From Pseudomonas cannabina (GTDB lineage: Bacteria; Pseudomonadota; Gammaproteobacteria; Pseudomonadales; Pseudomonadaceae), in contig NZ_FNKU01000001.1 in the NCBI RefSeq assembly GCF_900100365.1, positions 2,170,001-2,234,000 on the forward strand: 64,000 nt of DNA. The letters are read 5' to 3'. A model generated the notes under the pieces. It was not told the DNA's origin. It worked only from the letters and a program-made list of their open reading frames with translations, and did no database searches. Position numbers and translations under genes: made by a program. Shown here piece by piece: positions 8,025 through 18,239 of this stretch. The number at the start of each line of letters is the position of its first letter. Position 1 is the first letter of the stretch.

Positions 8025-10136
8025 ATGTCGTCTCGTAGAATCGCGTCTCTGGCAGGCTTGGCAATCGGGGTATTGGGCAGCAACAGCTATGCGCAGGAGG
8101 TGCCGCAAACCATTGAACTGGAGAGCGTCAACGTCACCTCCGACTATCAGTACGAGACCGCCACCAGCCCGGTTCAGGGCTATCGCGCCACCCGCTCGGC
8201 CACCGCCACCAAAACCGATAGCGCGATCAGGGACATCCCGCAGTCGATCAGCGTGGTGCCCGCGTCAGTGCTCAAGGATCTGGGCAGCAACAGTGTCGAG
8301 CGTGCGCTGGACTTTGCCGGTGGCGTGTCGAAGCAAAACAATTTCGGCGGCCTGACACTTTACGAATACAGCATCCGCGGCTTCACCACTTCCGAGTTTT
8401 ACAAGGACGGTTTCAGCGCCAACCGCGGCTACCCGACCACACCGGACGCCGCAAACATCGAGCGCATCGAAGTGCTGAAAGGCCCGGCTGCCAGCCTGTA
8501 CGGCCGTGGCGACCCTGGTGGTACGGTCAATATCGTGACCAAGAAGCCGCAACGCGAAGCCTTCACCACCCTGCAGACCAGTGCGGGCAGTTGGGATCGC
8601 TATCGCACCGCGCTGGACGTCAACACGCCGCTGGATGAACAGGGCAACCTGCTGTCGCGGGTCAATCTGGCTGTCGAAGACAACAACAGCTTTCGCGACC
8701 ATGTCGAGAGCAAGCGGGTGTTCGTCGCCCCGTCCTTCAGTTGGCAGCTGAACCCTGACACCAGCCTGCTGGTGGAAACCGAGTTCGTCCGGCACACCTC
8801 CACCTTCGACCGCGGCGTGGTCGCGCCCAACAACAAATGGAGCGGTGTGTCGCGCTCGACCTTTCTGGGCGAGCCGGACGATGACATCGATAACGACAAC
8901 AACATGGTCCAGTTCGCACTTGACCATCAGCTCAATGACGTGTGGTCGCTGCGCCTCGCCAGTCATTACAAGCAGGGTGAGATGTCGGGCTTTGCCAGTG
9001 AGGCGCGCCCGCTGAATGCCGACGGCCGTACCGTCAACCGTCGTTACCGGGAACGCGACAACAATTGGCATGACAGCATCACCCAGCTCGAACTGCGCGG
9101 CCGTTTCGACGGCCTTGGCGTCGAGCATGAAGTGCTGATCGGCACCGAGTACGAAAATTACCGCAAGAACGAACGGGTCACGACCATCGCCGGCAGCCCT
9201 TACGCCATCGATATCTACAACCCGGTGTACGGCCAGCCGAAACCTAATGGCGCGCGCTCGGGGACCGACTTCTACGAGCACATCGAAAGCCGTGCATTGA
9301 ACCTGCAAGACCAGATCATCTTTACCGACAAGCTGCGCGGCATGATCGGCGCGCGCTATGAACACTTTGATCAGCAGGTGGATGATTTCACCACCAACGC
9401 CACTTCCGGCCAGCGTCAGGACGCCTTCACCCAGCGTGCCGGGCTGCTTTATCAGCTCACTCCGCAAGTCGGTCTGTTCGCCAACGCATCCACTTCGTTC
9501 AAACCCAACAACGGGCTGGACGCTGCGGGTCAGACCTTCGACCCGGAAGAAGGCGTCGGCTACGAAGTCGGGATCAAGAGCGAGCTGTTCGACGACCGCC
9601 TGAGCACCACCCTCGCCGCTTTCCATATCGAAAAGGAAAACGTGCTGGCACTGGACCCGGGCACCGACACAAACCGCGCAGTGGGCAAGGCACGCAGCCA
9701 GGGGTTCGACCTGCAATTCACCGGGCAAGTCACCTACGCGGTGCGAATTATCGGGGCGTTCGCCTACATCGATGCCGAAGTGACCAAGGGCGACCGGACC
9801 ATCCCGTCAGGCAGCCGCATTCTTGGTGTAGCCAAACACAGCGGCAGCCTGCTGAGCGTCTATGAGTTTCAGGAAGGCGTGCTGCGTGGCTCGGACGTCG
9901 GAGCTGCGTACACCTACGTCGGTGATCGTTCGGGGCAGTCCGGTGGTGATTTCGAGCTGCCCGCTTATCAAACCGTGGACGTGCTGGCACATTACAAGGC
10001 CAGCGACAACGTCACGGTGGGTTTGAACCTGAACAACATCTTCGATGAAAAATACTACGAGCGCTCCTACAGCAACTACTGGGTCGCGCCCGGCGAACCG
10101 CGTAATTTCACGGTCAGCCTGACACTCAGCCTTTGA
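8025..10136 (+). CDS. TonB-dependent siderophore-type outer membrane receptor
   Basis: A 703-residue outer-membrane receptor. The ATG at 8025 is preceded by AGGAAG and opens a signal peptide (cleavage probably after SYAQ-type sequence near residue 22). The plug domain follows directly (IRDIPQSISVVPASVL, then IERIEVLKGPAASLYGRGDP-type motif), so there is no N-terminal sigma-factor signalling domain. A beta-barrel ends in the typical SLTLSL with hydrophobic C-terminus. Such receptors take up ferric siderophores or other metal chelates with energy from TonB-ExbB-ExbD. It is followed after 38 bp by a DUF4198 protein, probably in the same operon. A Fur-like site upstream suggests iron control. The ligand is not known. 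Confidence 0.9.
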   Translation: MSSRRIASLAGLAIGVLGSNSYAQEVPQTIELESVNVTSDYQYETATSPVQGYRATRSATATKTDSAIRDIPQSISVVPASVLKDLGSNSVERALDFAGGVSKQNNFGGLTLYEYSIRGFTTSEFYKDGFSANRGYPTTPDAANIERIEVLKGPAASLYGRGDPGGTVNIVTKKPQREAFTTLQTSAGSWDRYRTALDVNTPLDEQGNLLSRVNLAVEDNNSFRDHVESKRVFVAPSFSWQLNPDTSLLVETEFVRHTSTFDRGVVAPNNKWSGVSRSTFLGEPDDDIDNDNNMVQFALDHQLNDVWSLRLASHYKQGEMSGFASEARPLNADGRTVNRRYRERDNNWHDSITQLELRGRFDGLGVEHEVLIGTEYENYRKNERVTTIAGSPYAIDIYNPVYGQPKPNGARSGTDFYEHIESRALNLQDQIIFTDKLRGMIGARYEHFDQQVDDFTTNATSGQRQDAFTQRAGLLYQLTPQVGLFANASTSFKPNNGLDAAGQTFDPEEGVGYEVGIKSELFDDRLSTTLAAFHIEKENVLALDPGTDTNRAVGKARSQGFDLQFTGQVTYAVRIIGAFAYIDAEVTKGDRTIPSGSRILGVAKHSGSLLSVYEFQEGVLRGSDVGAAYTYVGDRSGQSGGDFELPAYQTVDVLAHYKASDNVTVGLNLNNIFDEKYYERSYSNYWVAPGEPRNFTVSLTLSL

Positions 10137-10174
10137 CGCAGACAACCTTCGACTCACACCCATAAGGATGCACC

Positions 10175-10903
10175 ATGCTTGCAGCAAAATCGTTACTGGC
10201 CCTGAGCCTGCTCGGCGCACTGTTCGCCACCCAGGTTAGCGCCCACGGGCTGTGGACCGAGCAGCGACGTGGCAATATCGAAGTGGTTTACGGCCATGGC
10301 GCGGAAGACAACGCCTTCAAGGCCCCAAAAGTCAGCGCCGCCTGGGCTTATGATCGTCAGGGCAAAATGATCCCGGTGACGGTACAACGCTTTGAAGACC
10401 ATGCTCGACTGATCCCGCTGAAGCCGCCTGCCGTGATGTCAGTGGCGCTGGATAACGGCATGTGGACGCGCAACGCCGAAAAAAAGTGGATCAACGAAGG
10501 CCGCAGCAAAGTGCCCAACGGCACCGACTCGATTCACACCTTTAAATACAGCGTCGCGATCTATGAAGAAGGCGCGCATCTGCCAACCTTCGAGAAGCTG
10601 AACTTCGTCATTGTGCCGCAGGCTGATCCGTTGCATGTCGGCGTCGGCAAACCGTTGCCGGTGCGCGTGCTGATCGACGGCAAGCCAGCCGCCGGTATCA
10701 AACTGATCGGCGATTATCGCAGCGCACCCGACGTGGTCAGTGCCGAGACCGACGCCCAGGGCCTGGCGAATGTGATCGTGCGCAACGAGGGGCTGAATAT
10801 CATCGCGGCCGAGGTCAGCCTGCCAGTCAAGGACAACGCCGATATTGCCGAACGAGGCCTGTTCACCTCGCTGACGTTCGTGGGTGAGGCACACCACGAC
10901 TGA
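10175..10903 (+). CDS. DUF4198 periplasmic protein
   Basis: A 242-residue protein with a clear signal peptide (hydrophobic core residues 6-20, cleavage after VSA so the mature protein starts HGLWTEQ). The mature start with a His, and the Ig-like C-terminal part with VRVLIDGKPAAGIKL, match DUF4198 proteins. These are periplasmic proteins related to NikM and often sit beside TonB receptors and metal carriers. A role in binding a metal on its way in is inferred from context. It lies in the receptor operon and is followed by an intrinsic terminator. Confidence 0.8.
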   Translation: MLAAKSLLALSLLGALFATQVSAHGLWTEQRRGNIEVVYGHGAEDNAFKAPKVSAAWAYDRQGKMIPVTVQRFEDHARLIPLKPPAVMSVALDNGMWTRNAEKKWINEGRSKVPNGTDSIHTFKYSVAIYEEGAHLPTFEKLNFVIVPQADPLHVGVGKPLPVRVLIDGKPAAGIKLIGDYRSAPDVVSAETDAQGLANVIVRNEGLNIIAAEVSLPVKDNADIAERGLFTSLTFVGEAHHD

Positions 10904-10919
10904 CGTTGTCATAAGGTCG

Positions 10920-10946
10920 AGAAACGCCTGGTTCAGGCGTTTCTTT
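10920..10946 (+). terminator. Intrinsic terminator after the DUF4198 gene
   Basis: A 10-bp perfect stem (AGAAACGCCT with AGGCGTTTCT) with a five-base loop, followed by TT, lies 17 bp after the stop codon. Confidence 0.75.
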
Positions 10947-11185
10947 ACCTGAATACGGTTGCACTGAACGCACAACGTCCTTCAAACCAGCTCCAGACAC
11001 CCTTCATATTCCCTCAAGTAAACAAAGTTTCCAGAAACCTCTGGACGCTGCATTTTCTTTCGCCTATAAAACAGCATAAAGAATATTAAATTCCTGTAGA
11101 GAATTTTATTCTGCACGAACAGACCTCTGTATCTGACCTTTTTCGCCCTTGTACCGAGCTGCCGCCACCCTCCAGAGGACACGCC

Positions 11186-12055
11186 ATGCAACACGAGAAG
11201 AACCATTTCATCCTGAAGATCAGCTGCCCGGCAACCTCCGGCATTGTCGCGGCAGTGACTTCGTACCTGGCTGGCAACAGCTGCTACATCGGTGAAATGG
11301 CCCAGTTCGATGACGAGTTCAGCGGCACCTTTTTCATGCGCGCGGTGTTTCGCTTCAACGATGGTCACGACGGCGATATACAGCAGTTGAAAGCCGGATT
11401 CGAAGCCGCCGTGGCCAGGGATTTCGCAATGCAATGGGAGCTGCACGACACACGTCGGCCCATGCGCGTGCTGTTGATGGTGAGCAAGTTCGACCATTGT
11501 CTGACTGACCTGCTGTATCGCCATCACAAGGGCGAAATGGACATGACCATTACCGCCATCGTGTCCAACCACCTCGACCTGCGACCGATGGCCGAGCGCG
11601 AGGGCATTCGCTTCATTTACCTGCCGGTAACCAAGGACACCAAAGCCGCGCAGGAAGCTGCGCTGATGAAGGTGGTCGATGAAACCGGCACCGAGCTGGT
11701 GGTGCTGGCGCGCTACATGCAGATTCTTTCCGATGAGCTGTGCAAGCAGTTGGCAGGCCGGGCGATCAATATTCATCACTCGTTTCTGCCAGGTTTCAAG
11801 GGCGCCAAGCCTTATCACCAGGCATACGAGCGCGGCGTGAAGCTGATTGGCGCCACCGCGCATTACGTCACCAGCGACCTGGACGAAGGCCCGATCATCG
11901 AACAGGAAGTACAGCGTGTCGATCATGTGTACTTGCCCGACGATCTGGTTGCCGCAGGCCGTAACAACGAAACCATCGCGCTTTCCCGAGCAGTGAAATA
12001 TCACCTGGAACATCGGGTGTTTCTGAATACCGACCGAACGGTGATTTTCCGATGA
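11186..12055 (+). CDS. purU: Formyltetrahydrofolate deformylase
   Basis: PurU hydrolyses 10-formyl-tetrahydrofolate to formate and tetrahydrofolate. The 289-residue protein has an N-terminal ACT-like domain (about 1-85) and a formyltransferase-fold catalytic domain with [11 protein letters not shown] at 194-204 and DLDEGPII at 231-238, which contain the conserved Asn, His and Asp. Length is normal. The stop overlaps the folD start by 4 bp. It opens a block with folD and the sarcosine oxidase genes, where it would discharge surplus one-carbon units from sarcosine as formate. The 239 bp upstream are AT-richer than the surroundings and probably hold the promoter. Confidence 0.95.
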   Translation: MQHEKNHFILKISCPATSGIVAAVTSYLAGNSCYIGEMAQFDDEFSGTFFMRAVFRFNDGHDGDIQQLKAGFEAAVARDFAMQWELHDTRRPMRVLLMVSKFDHCLTDLLYRHHKGEMDMTITAIVSNHLDLRPMAEREGIRFIYLPVTKDTKAAQEAALMKVVDETGTELVVLARYMQILSDELCKQLAGRAINIHHSFLPGFKGAKPYHQAYERGVKLIGATAHYVTSDLDEGPIIEQEVQRVDHVYLPDDLVAAGRNNETIALSRAVKYHLEHRVFLNTDRTVIFR

Positions 12056-12954
12056 GCGCGCGCATCATCGACGGCAAGGCCGCGGCGGCTCGCGTTCTGG
12101 AGCAGGTCAGACAGGACGTGCACGGCTTGAAAGCCGAGGGCATCGAACCGGCACTCGCGGTCATTCTGGTGGGCGCCGACACCGCCAGCGAGGTGTACGT
12201 GCGCAACAAGATCCTGCGCGCCGAGGAAGTCGGCATCCGCTCGCTGGAACACCGGCTGCCTGCCGACAGCAGCCAAGCGCGCGTGCTGGCGTTGATTGCC
12301 GAACTGAACGCCGACAACAGCGTTAACGGCATTCTGCTGCAACTGCCCTTGCCCGCCCACATCGAAGAAACAAGGGCCTTGCAGGCCATTGACCCAGGCA
12401 AAGATGTCGACGGTTTCCACAGTGAAAACGACGGCGGCCTCAGCCAGGGACGCCGCGTGCTGACCCCCTGCACGCCCAGCGGCTGCATGCACTTGCTCAA
12501 CGAGACCTGCGGTGACCTGACCGGCAAGCATGCGGTGGTGATCGGCCGCTCGAATATCGTTGGCAAACCCATGGCCGCCCTGCTATTGCAGGCGCACTGC
12601 TCGGTCACCGTGGTGCATTCGCGCAGCAGCGATGCCAAAGCCTTGTGCCAATTGGCGGACATCGTGGTCGCCGCCGTCGGTCGGCCGCATCTGATCGATG
12701 CCAGTTGGCTGAAGCCCGGCGCGGTGGTGATCGACGTCGGCATCAATCGCATCGACGATCAGGGCCGCAGCCGTTTGGTGGGTGACGTCGATTTCGACAA
12801 TGTTCTCGATGTGGTTTCCGCCATCACCCCGGTGCCCGGCGGCGTCGGGCCGATGACCATCGCATTTCTGATGCAAAACACAGTGACCGCTGCCAGACAG
12901 CAAGCCCACGCGCAACGCAGCCAATCGGAGGCCGTATGCCTTTCAATCTACTGA
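12052..12954 (+). CDS. folD: Bifunctional methylene-THF dehydrogenase / methenyl-THF cyclohydrolase
   Basis: FolD converts 5,10-methylene-THF to 10-formyl-THF in two steps with NADP. The 300-residue protein has YVRNKI with the catalytic Lys at 53, the GRSNIVGKP nucleotide motif near residue 165, and the C-terminal signature [11 protein letters not shown]. The gene overlaps purU by 4 bp and the soxB start by 19 bp, so translation is probably coupled. Placed between purU and sox genes, this is likely a dedicated copy for sarcosine-derived carbon; whether a second housekeeping folD exists cannot be seen here. Confidence 0.95.
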   Translation: MSARIIDGKAAAARVLEQVRQDVHGLKAEGIEPALAVILVGADTASEVYVRNKILRAEEVGIRSLEHRLPADSSQARVLALIAELNADNSVNGILLQLPLPAHIEETRALQAIDPGKDVDGFHSENDGGLSQGRRVLTPCTPSGCMHLLNETCGDLTGKHAVVIGRSNIVGKPMAALLLQAHCSVTVVHSRSSDAKALCQLADIVVAAVGRPHLIDASWLKPGAVVIDVGINRIDDQGRSRLVGDVDFDNVLDVVSAITPVPGGVGPMTIAFLMQNTVTAARQQAHAQRSQSEAVCLSIY

Positions 12955-14177
12955 AATACGGGCTCAGCTCGGAGTACCCGGTCGAGGTGGATCTGCCGGC
13001 GCCCAAGGAACTCAAATCCTCTTATGACGTGGTCATCATCGGCGGCGGCGGTCATGGGCTGGCGACGGCTTACTACCTGTCGAAATACCACGGCATCAGC
13101 AATATCGCGGTGCTGGAAAAAGGCTACCTGGGCGGCGGCAACACCGCGCGTAACACCGCTGTGATCCGCTCCAACTACCTGACCAGCGAGGGCGTGAAGT
13201 TCTATGCCGAGTCAGTGAAGATGTTTCAGGGCCTGTCCAACGAATTCGACTTCAACATCATGTATTCCGAACGGGGCCAACTGACCCTGGCGCACACCGA
13301 TGCCACGGTACGTTCATTTCGCCAGCGTGCGGAGGTCAACAAGCATTTCGGCGGCCGTACCGAGATGATCGACCGCCAGCAGATCCGCGAACTGGTGCCA
13401 AGCCTGAATCTGGACCCCGGCCATCTGCCGGTACTGGCAGGTTTGTGGCACATGGACGGTGGCACCGCGCGCCACGATGCGGTCGCCTGGGGTTACGCCA
13501 AGCAGGCCGCCAAGCGTGGCGTGGAAATTCATCAGTTGACCGAAGTGCAGGAACTGGTGATCGAGAACGGCAGCATCACGGCGGTGAAAACCAATCGCGG
13601 CACCATTCAGTGCGGTTGCGCCGTACAAGCGGTTGCGGGCATGAGCTCGCAAATGATGAAAAAGGCCGGAATACGTTCGCCGATCCAGACTTTCCCGCTG
13701 CAAGCCATGGTCACCCAGCCGTTCAAGCCTTTTCTCGACCCGCTGGTGAGTTCCTCGGCCCTGCACTGCTACGTGCAACAGACCAGCCGTGGCGAAGTGG
13801 TGTTCGGTGGCGGTTCCGATCCATACCCGTTGTTCAACAGCCGCTCGACGCTGGGCCTCAAGGAAAGCCTGCTGGCCCACGCCATAGAGATGTTTCCGTT
13901 TCTGGCCAACGCCAAATTGATGCGCCAGTGGGCCGGGATCACCGACATGACCCCGGATTACAGCCCGATCATGGGCCTGTCACCGGTGAAGAATTACTAC
14001 CTGGACGCAGGCTGGGGCACTTGGGGTTTCAAGGCCACGCCGATTTGCGGCAAGACCATGGCCGAACTGGTGGCCAGCGGCGGCACAGTGCCGGAGCTGA
14101 TCAGGCCGTTCGGGCTGGAACGTTTCTCGACCTTTCAGCAAGTCAACGAAATGGGCGCGACAGCGGCCAGCCACTGA
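12936..14177 (+). CDS. soxB: Sarcosine oxidase, beta subunit
   Basis: FAD-containing beta subunit (413 residues) of heterotetrameric sarcosine oxidase, which demethylates sarcosine to glycine with transfer of the methyl carbon to tetrahydrofolate and release of hydrogen peroxide. The dinucleotide-binding motif [17 protein letters not shown] is at about 31-47, and the C-terminus has [14 protein letters not shown]. The length matches the family. It begins inside the end of folD and is followed by soxD after 13 bp. Confidence 0.95.
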   Translation: MPFNLLKYGLSSEYPVEVDLPAPKELKSSYDVVIIGGGGHGLATAYYLSKYHGISNIAVLEKGYLGGGNTARNTAVIRSNYLTSEGVKFYAESVKMFQGLSNEFDFNIMYSERGQLTLAHTDATVRSFRQRAEVNKHFGGRTEMIDRQQIRELVPSLNLDPGHLPVLAGLWHMDGGTARHDAVAWGYAKQAAKRGVEIHQLTEVQELVIENGSITAVKTNRGTIQCGCAVQAVAGMSSQMMKKAGIRSPIQTFPLQAMVTQPFKPFLDPLVSSSALHCYVQQTSRGEVVFGGGSDPYPLFNSRSTLGLKESLLAHAIEMFPFLANAKLMRQWAGITDMTPDYSPIMGLSPVKNYYLDAGWGTWGFKATPICGKTMAELVASGGTVPELIRPFGLERFSTFQQVNEMGATAASH

Positions 14178-14190
14178 CGGAGAGCGACAC

Positions 14191-14496
14191 ATGAAAATCA
14201 TGACCTGCCCGCTCAACGGGCCGCGCAATATCAGCGAGTTCACCTACGGCGGCGAATTCAAACCCATGCCCGACCCGCAGACTTGCAGCGACGCCGAATG
14301 GGCCGATTACGTGTTCAACAGTGAAGACGCCCTGGGCGTGGTCCGCGAATGGTGGATGCACAACCCGTCCAGCTACTGGTTTCTGGCCGAACGCCATACC
14401 GGCAGCGACGAGATCATTCGCACCTTCGACCCGCGCGAAGTATTCAGCACCCGCGTCGACTTCACGTCCGCGCCTGCCAAGGAGATCGCAGGATGA
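14191..14496 (+). CDS. soxD: Sarcosine oxidase, delta subunit
   Basis: A 101-residue protein with the delta-subunit opening MKIMTCPLNGPRNISEFTYG and conserved Cys and His residues thought to bind zinc. It overlaps soxA by 4 bp (ATGA), which fixes both the end of this gene and the start of the next. Confidence 0.95.
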   Translation: MKIMTCPLNGPRNISEFTYGGEFKPMPDPQTCSDAEWADYVFNSEDALGVVREWWMHNPSSYWFLAERHTGSDEIIRTFDPREVFSTRVDFTSAPAKEIAG

Positions 14497-17399
14497 CCCG
14501 CCCCGCCCGCCTGCCCGCCCCCATGGGCCTGCTGATCGATCGCAACCAGCCGCTGACGTTCAGTTTCGATGGCCGAACCTATCAGGGCCTGCAAGGCGAC
14601 AGCATTGCCAGCGCATTAGTGGCCAACGGTCGCTTCCTGCTGTCGCGCTCGTTCAAATACCACCGCCCGCGTGGCCCGCTGACCATGGCTGGCCAGGACG
14701 CCAACAGCTTGATCCAGTTGCCCCACGAGCCCAACGTGCTGGCCGACACCTTTGCTTTGCAAGAAGGCCTGCAGGCCAGCGGACAGAACTTCAACGGTTC
14801 GCTGGACAACGACAGGGACGCGTACCTGGGCAAGTTCTCCAGGTTCATGCCGGTGGGCTTCTACTATCGCTCGTTCTACAAGCCCAAAGGCATGTGGAAA
14901 GTCTGGGAACCGATCATTCGCAAAAAGGCCGGGCTGGGCGTGCTGGACCTGAATTTCCAGCCTGAGTATTACGACAAGGCTTATCTGTTCACGGACCTAG
15001 CCGTCATCGGTGCGGGGCCTGCCGGGTTGCAGGCAGCGCTGATTGCCGCCAACGCCGGGGCCAAGGTATTGCTGATCGAGCAGCAACCGATTCTCGGCGG
15101 CTCGCTGACCTACGCGCGTTTCGATATCGACGGCCAGCGTGCCGAGCAACTGCGCCGCGAGCTGGTCGCTGCGGTAGACGCACATGGCAATATTCAGGTC
15201 CTCAAACAGGCGACCTGCAATGCCTGGTTCACCGACAACTACCTGCCGGTGATTCAGGGCAAGCGCTTGTACAAAGTGCGCGCCACGCAGTGTCTGGTGT
15301 GCAGCGGCTCGCTGGATCAGCCGGTGATTTTTCGTAACAACGATTTGCCCGGCGTGATGCTGACCAGCGCCGTGCAGCGCCTGATGAAGCTGTACGCAGT
15401 CAAGCCCGGCAGACGCGCGGTGGTGCTGACCGGCAACGAAGACGGTTACCTCGCCGCACTGGACCTGCACGATCAGGGCGTGGAAGTGATCGCCGTTGCC
15501 GACATGCGCTCCCAGCCTGCCGACCGACAGTTGCAGCTCGCACTGGAAAAACGCGGCATTACTTGCCACATGAGCACGACGGTCTACGAAGCGCTGCACG
15601 AAAAAGGCATGCGCCATGTCAGCGGTGCCGAACTGCGCAAGATCACCGGTCAAGGCCAAGTGGCGGACAGCGGCTTCACGGTCGACTGCGATCTGCTGTG
15701 TATGTCGGGCGGTTACATGCCGGTCTACCAATTGCTCTGCCAGGCGGGCGGCAAACTCGCCTACGACGATCAACAGGCCGAATTTGCCCTCAGCGGCCTG
15801 CCGCAGAACCTGAGCATCGCCGGTTCAGTGAACGGCTATCACGCGCTGGACAATGTGCTGGCTGATGCAGCCAACGCAGCGAACAACGCGGTTTCGGCAC
15901 TGGGTCTGAAGGCCGCTGACAAACCGGCCGCCCTGCGCGGTGAAGCCCAGGTCAATTTCAGTTGGCCGATCTTTCCTCACCCCAAGGGCAAGGATTTCGT
16001 CGATTTCGACGAAGATTTGCAGGTACGTGACATCGTCAACGCCACGCGCATCGGCTACCGCGATATCCAGCTGGTGAAACGCTACTCCACGGTCGGCATG
16101 GGTCCGTCGCAAGGCCGCCACTCGGTGCTGCCGACCGCACGTCTGGTAGCGGCATCGACCCAGCGCAGCGTCAGCGAAACCGGTGTCACTACGGCTCGTC
16201 CGCCCTTCGAGGCCGAGAAGCTGGCGCACGTGGCAGGTCGTGCCTTTGACCCGTACCGCCAGACACCCATGCATCAGCGCCATGTGCAGGCAGGCGCAAA
16301 AATGATGCCTGCCGGAATCTGGCAGCGCCCGGCGTTCTACGGCAAGCCGTCGCAACGTGACGCCTGTATGCAGCAGGAAGCCCTGCATGTGCGCAACAAG
16401 GTCGGCATCATCGATGTCTCGACCCTCGGAGGTCTGGACGTGCGTGGCCCGGATGCCGCCGAACTGCTCAATCGTATGTACACCTTTGCGTTTCTCAAAC
16501 AACCGATCGGCCGCTCGCGCTATGCGCTGATGACCAACGAACAGGGCGTGGTGATCGATGACGGAGTGTGCGCACGGTTTACCGAACAGCATTTCTACGT
16601 CACCGCCACCACCAGCGGCGTGGACCGTATTTACCAGCAGATGCTCAAGTGGAACGCGCAGTGGCGTCTGAACGTGGACATCACCAACGTGACGGCGGCG
16701 ATCGCGGCGGTCAACGTGGCAGGCCCGGATTCGCGCAAGGTGCTGGCGCAGGTGTGCAGCGATCTCGACCTGTCCGCCGAGGGCTTTCCCTATCTTGGCG
16801 TGCGGCAAGGCACCATTGCGGGCATAAAAGCGCGACTGCTGCGGGTCGGTTTCGTCGGCGAACTCGGTTACGAGATCCACGTTGCGGCGCGGCATGCCCT
16901 CAGGCTGTGGGACGCGCTGACAGAAGCGGGCAAGGCATTCGACATGCGCCCGTTCGGCGTCGAGACCCAGCGCCTGTTACGTCTGGAAAAAGGCCATGTG
17001 ATCATCAGCCAGGACACCGATGGCATGACCCACCCCGGCGAGATCGATATGGGCTGGGCGGTCAGTCGCACCAAACCGTTCTTCGTCGGCCGTGGCTCGG
17101 TGGACATCCTTGAGGCTCTGCCGCAAAAGCGCAAACTGGTGGGCTTCACCCTGCCCAAGGCCAGCCCGCTACCGCTGGAAGGCCATTTGGTGCTCAGGGG
17201 CGCCGATATCAGCGGTAACGTGACCTCCTGCGAGTACTCGCAAACCCTTGGCATGATCATCGGCATGGCGTACGCCGCGTTCGATCAGAGCACACTCGGC
17301 CAGCAGATTCCGATCCGCGTCGAAGATGGCGTGGTGGTGCAGGCCACCGTGGTGAAACTGCCTTTCTTCGATCCTGAAAACCAGCGCCAGGAGCTCTGA
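14493..17399 (+). CDS. soxA: Sarcosine oxidase, alpha subunit
   Basis: Large subunit, 968 residues from the ATG at 14493 that overlaps soxD. An earlier in-frame start would run through soxD and is rejected. Domains in order are an N-terminal ferredoxin-like part with RSFKYHRPRG (about 55), an NAD-binding Rossmann domain (AVIGAGPAGLQAAL at about 170), and a C-terminal aminomethyltransferase-like domain (about 590-960) that binds tetrahydrofolate and receives the methylene group. Order B-D-A-G is standard in Pseudomonas. Confidence 0.95.
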   Translation: MTRPARLPAPMGLLIDRNQPLTFSFDGRTYQGLQGDSIASALVANGRFLLSRSFKYHRPRGPLTMAGQDANSLIQLPHEPNVLADTFALQEGLQASGQNFNGSLDNDRDAYLGKFSRFMPVGFYYRSFYKPKGMWKVWEPIIRKKAGLGVLDLNFQPEYYDKAYLFTDLAVIGAGPAGLQAALIAANAGAKVLLIEQQPILGGSLTYARFDIDGQRAEQLRRELVAAVDAHGNIQVLKQATCNAWFTDNYLPVIQGKRLYKVRATQCLVCSGSLDQPVIFRNNDLPGVMLTSAVQRLMKLYAVKPGRRAVVLTGNEDGYLAALDLHDQGVEVIAVADMRSQPADRQLQLALEKRGITCHMSTTVYEALHEKGMRHVSGAELRKITGQGQVADSGFTVDCDLLCMSGGYMPVYQLLCQAGGKLAYDDQQAEFALSGLPQNLSIAGSVNGYHALDNVLADAANAANNAVSALGLKAADKPAALRGEAQVNFSWPIFPHPKGKDFVDFDEDLQVRDIVNATRIGYRDIQLVKRYSTVGMGPSQGRHSVLPTARLVAASTQRSVSETGVTTARPPFEAEKLAHVAGRAFDPYRQTPMHQRHVQAGAKMMPAGIWQRPAFYGKPSQRDACMQQEALHVRNKVGIIDVSTLGGLDVRGPDAAELLNRMYTFAFLKQPIGRSRYALMTNEQGVVIDDGVCARFTEQHFYVTATTSGVDRIYQQMLKWNAQWRLNVDITNVTAAIAAVNVAGPDSRKVLAQVCSDLDLSAEGFPYLGVRQGTIAGIKARLLRVGFVGELGYEIHVAARHALRLWDALTEAGKAFDMRPFGVETQRLLRLEKGHVIISQDTDGMTHPGEIDMGWAVSRTKPFFVGRGSVDILEALPQKRKLVGFTLPKASPLPLEGHLVLRGADISGNVTSCEYSQTLGMIIGMAYAAFDQSTLGQQIPIRVEDGVVVQATVVKLPFFDPENQRQEL

Positions 17400-17402
17400 A
17401 CC

Positions 17403-17975
17403 ATGACCAGTATCACCACAGACCGCCCTGTCGAACTTGACGCCACCTCCCTGTGCACGCTGGAAGACCTGACCGACCTGCCGCGCGTGGGTTTTCGCGG
17501 TTCGCAAACGGCGGACTACCTGACAGCACGCGGCTTCAGCCTGCCCGAGGCGCCGAATCGCGCCTTCACTCAGCCGGATGGCAGTCATGTCGCTCGCCTG
17601 TCGCAGAGCGAATACCTGTTGCTGGGCAGTCGGCTCGATCAAGGGCAGCGCATTGCCGATGAAGAAGCCCGCTGGGAGCTGGACCACAGCGCCAATTACC
17701 TGCTGCCCCGCGAAGACAGCCACGCCTGGCTGCAACTGAGTGGCGCGTGCGTTGCGCAGGTGATGGCCAAAGTGTGCGGTGTGGACCTGCGCCCGCAGGC
17801 GTTCGGCCCCGGCTCGGTGGCGCAGACTTCGGCAGCGCGGATCAACGTGATCGTGATCAACGTTGGCGCGCAGACCGAGCCCTGTTTCCAGATTCTCTTT
17901 GATCGCGCTTCGCTGGCGTATTTCAAGGACGCCATGCTGGACGCCATGGCCGAGTTCGATGGGCGCAGCCTGTAG
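17403..17975 (+). CDS. soxG: Sarcosine oxidase, gamma subunit
   Basis: A 190-residue gamma subunit, starting 3 bp after soxA. It shows the family's typical internal sequences AWLQLSGACVAQVMAKVCGVDL and the C-terminal FDRASLAYF part. It completes the four-subunit enzyme. No glyA or serine deaminase gene follows inside the window, unlike many sox clusters. Confidence 0.9.
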   Translation: MTSITTDRPVELDATSLCTLEDLTDLPRVGFRGSQTADYLTARGFSLPEAPNRAFTQPDGSHVARLSQSEYLLLGSRLDQGQRIADEEARWELDHSANYLLPREDSHAWLQLSGACVAQVMAKVCGVDLRPQAFGPGSVAQTSAARINVIVINVGAQTEPCFQILFDRASLAYFKDAMLDAMAEFDGRSL

Positions 17976-17990
17976 GAAATGAATAGCTGT

Positions 17991-18016
17991 GTCAGGGCGT
18001 CCAATGCGTCCCTGAC
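17991..18016. terminator. Possible terminator hairpin after soxG
   Basis: A 7-bp perfect stem (GTCAGGG with CCCTGAC) lies 16 bp after the soxG stop. There is no T run, so it is weak evidence for an intrinsic terminator. Confidence 0.35.
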
Positions 18017-18098
18017 TCAGAAACGACAAACATGCCCGTTACCGCCATCCCGCCTAAAGAATACCGGAAACAAGCCGTTGCACTCTTGATAGACCATA

Positions 18099-18239
18099 GG
18101 CTCTGTACGAAAAGTCGGCGAGCGAAGGTCAGGCAAGGCAAAAACAGGCAAGGAAGCGGAGTCTACGGGTTGTAAATGAGCATTCCGCGCCTGTTTTTAA
18201 CGCAGCATCACCGAGCGCAGCCACTTTTCGTACAGAGCC
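18099..18239. mobile_element. MITE-like element, 141 bp, 17-bp perfect terminal inverted repeats
   Basis: The ends are GGCTCTGTACGAAAAGT (18099-18115) and its exact reverse complement (18223-18239), and the dinucleotide TA stands at both borders, consistent with a TA target duplication. There is no transposase gene inside. This layout fits a non-autonomous element moved by a transposase elsewhere. It sits between soxG and the chemoreceptor, 93 bp before the receptor start, and may affect that gene's promoter. Confidence 0.75.

Noticed and set aside
8265..9728. Long open frame opposite the TonB receptor gene
   Set aside because: Mirror of GC-rich codon use on the other strand; the receptor frame has a signal peptide, plug and barrel.
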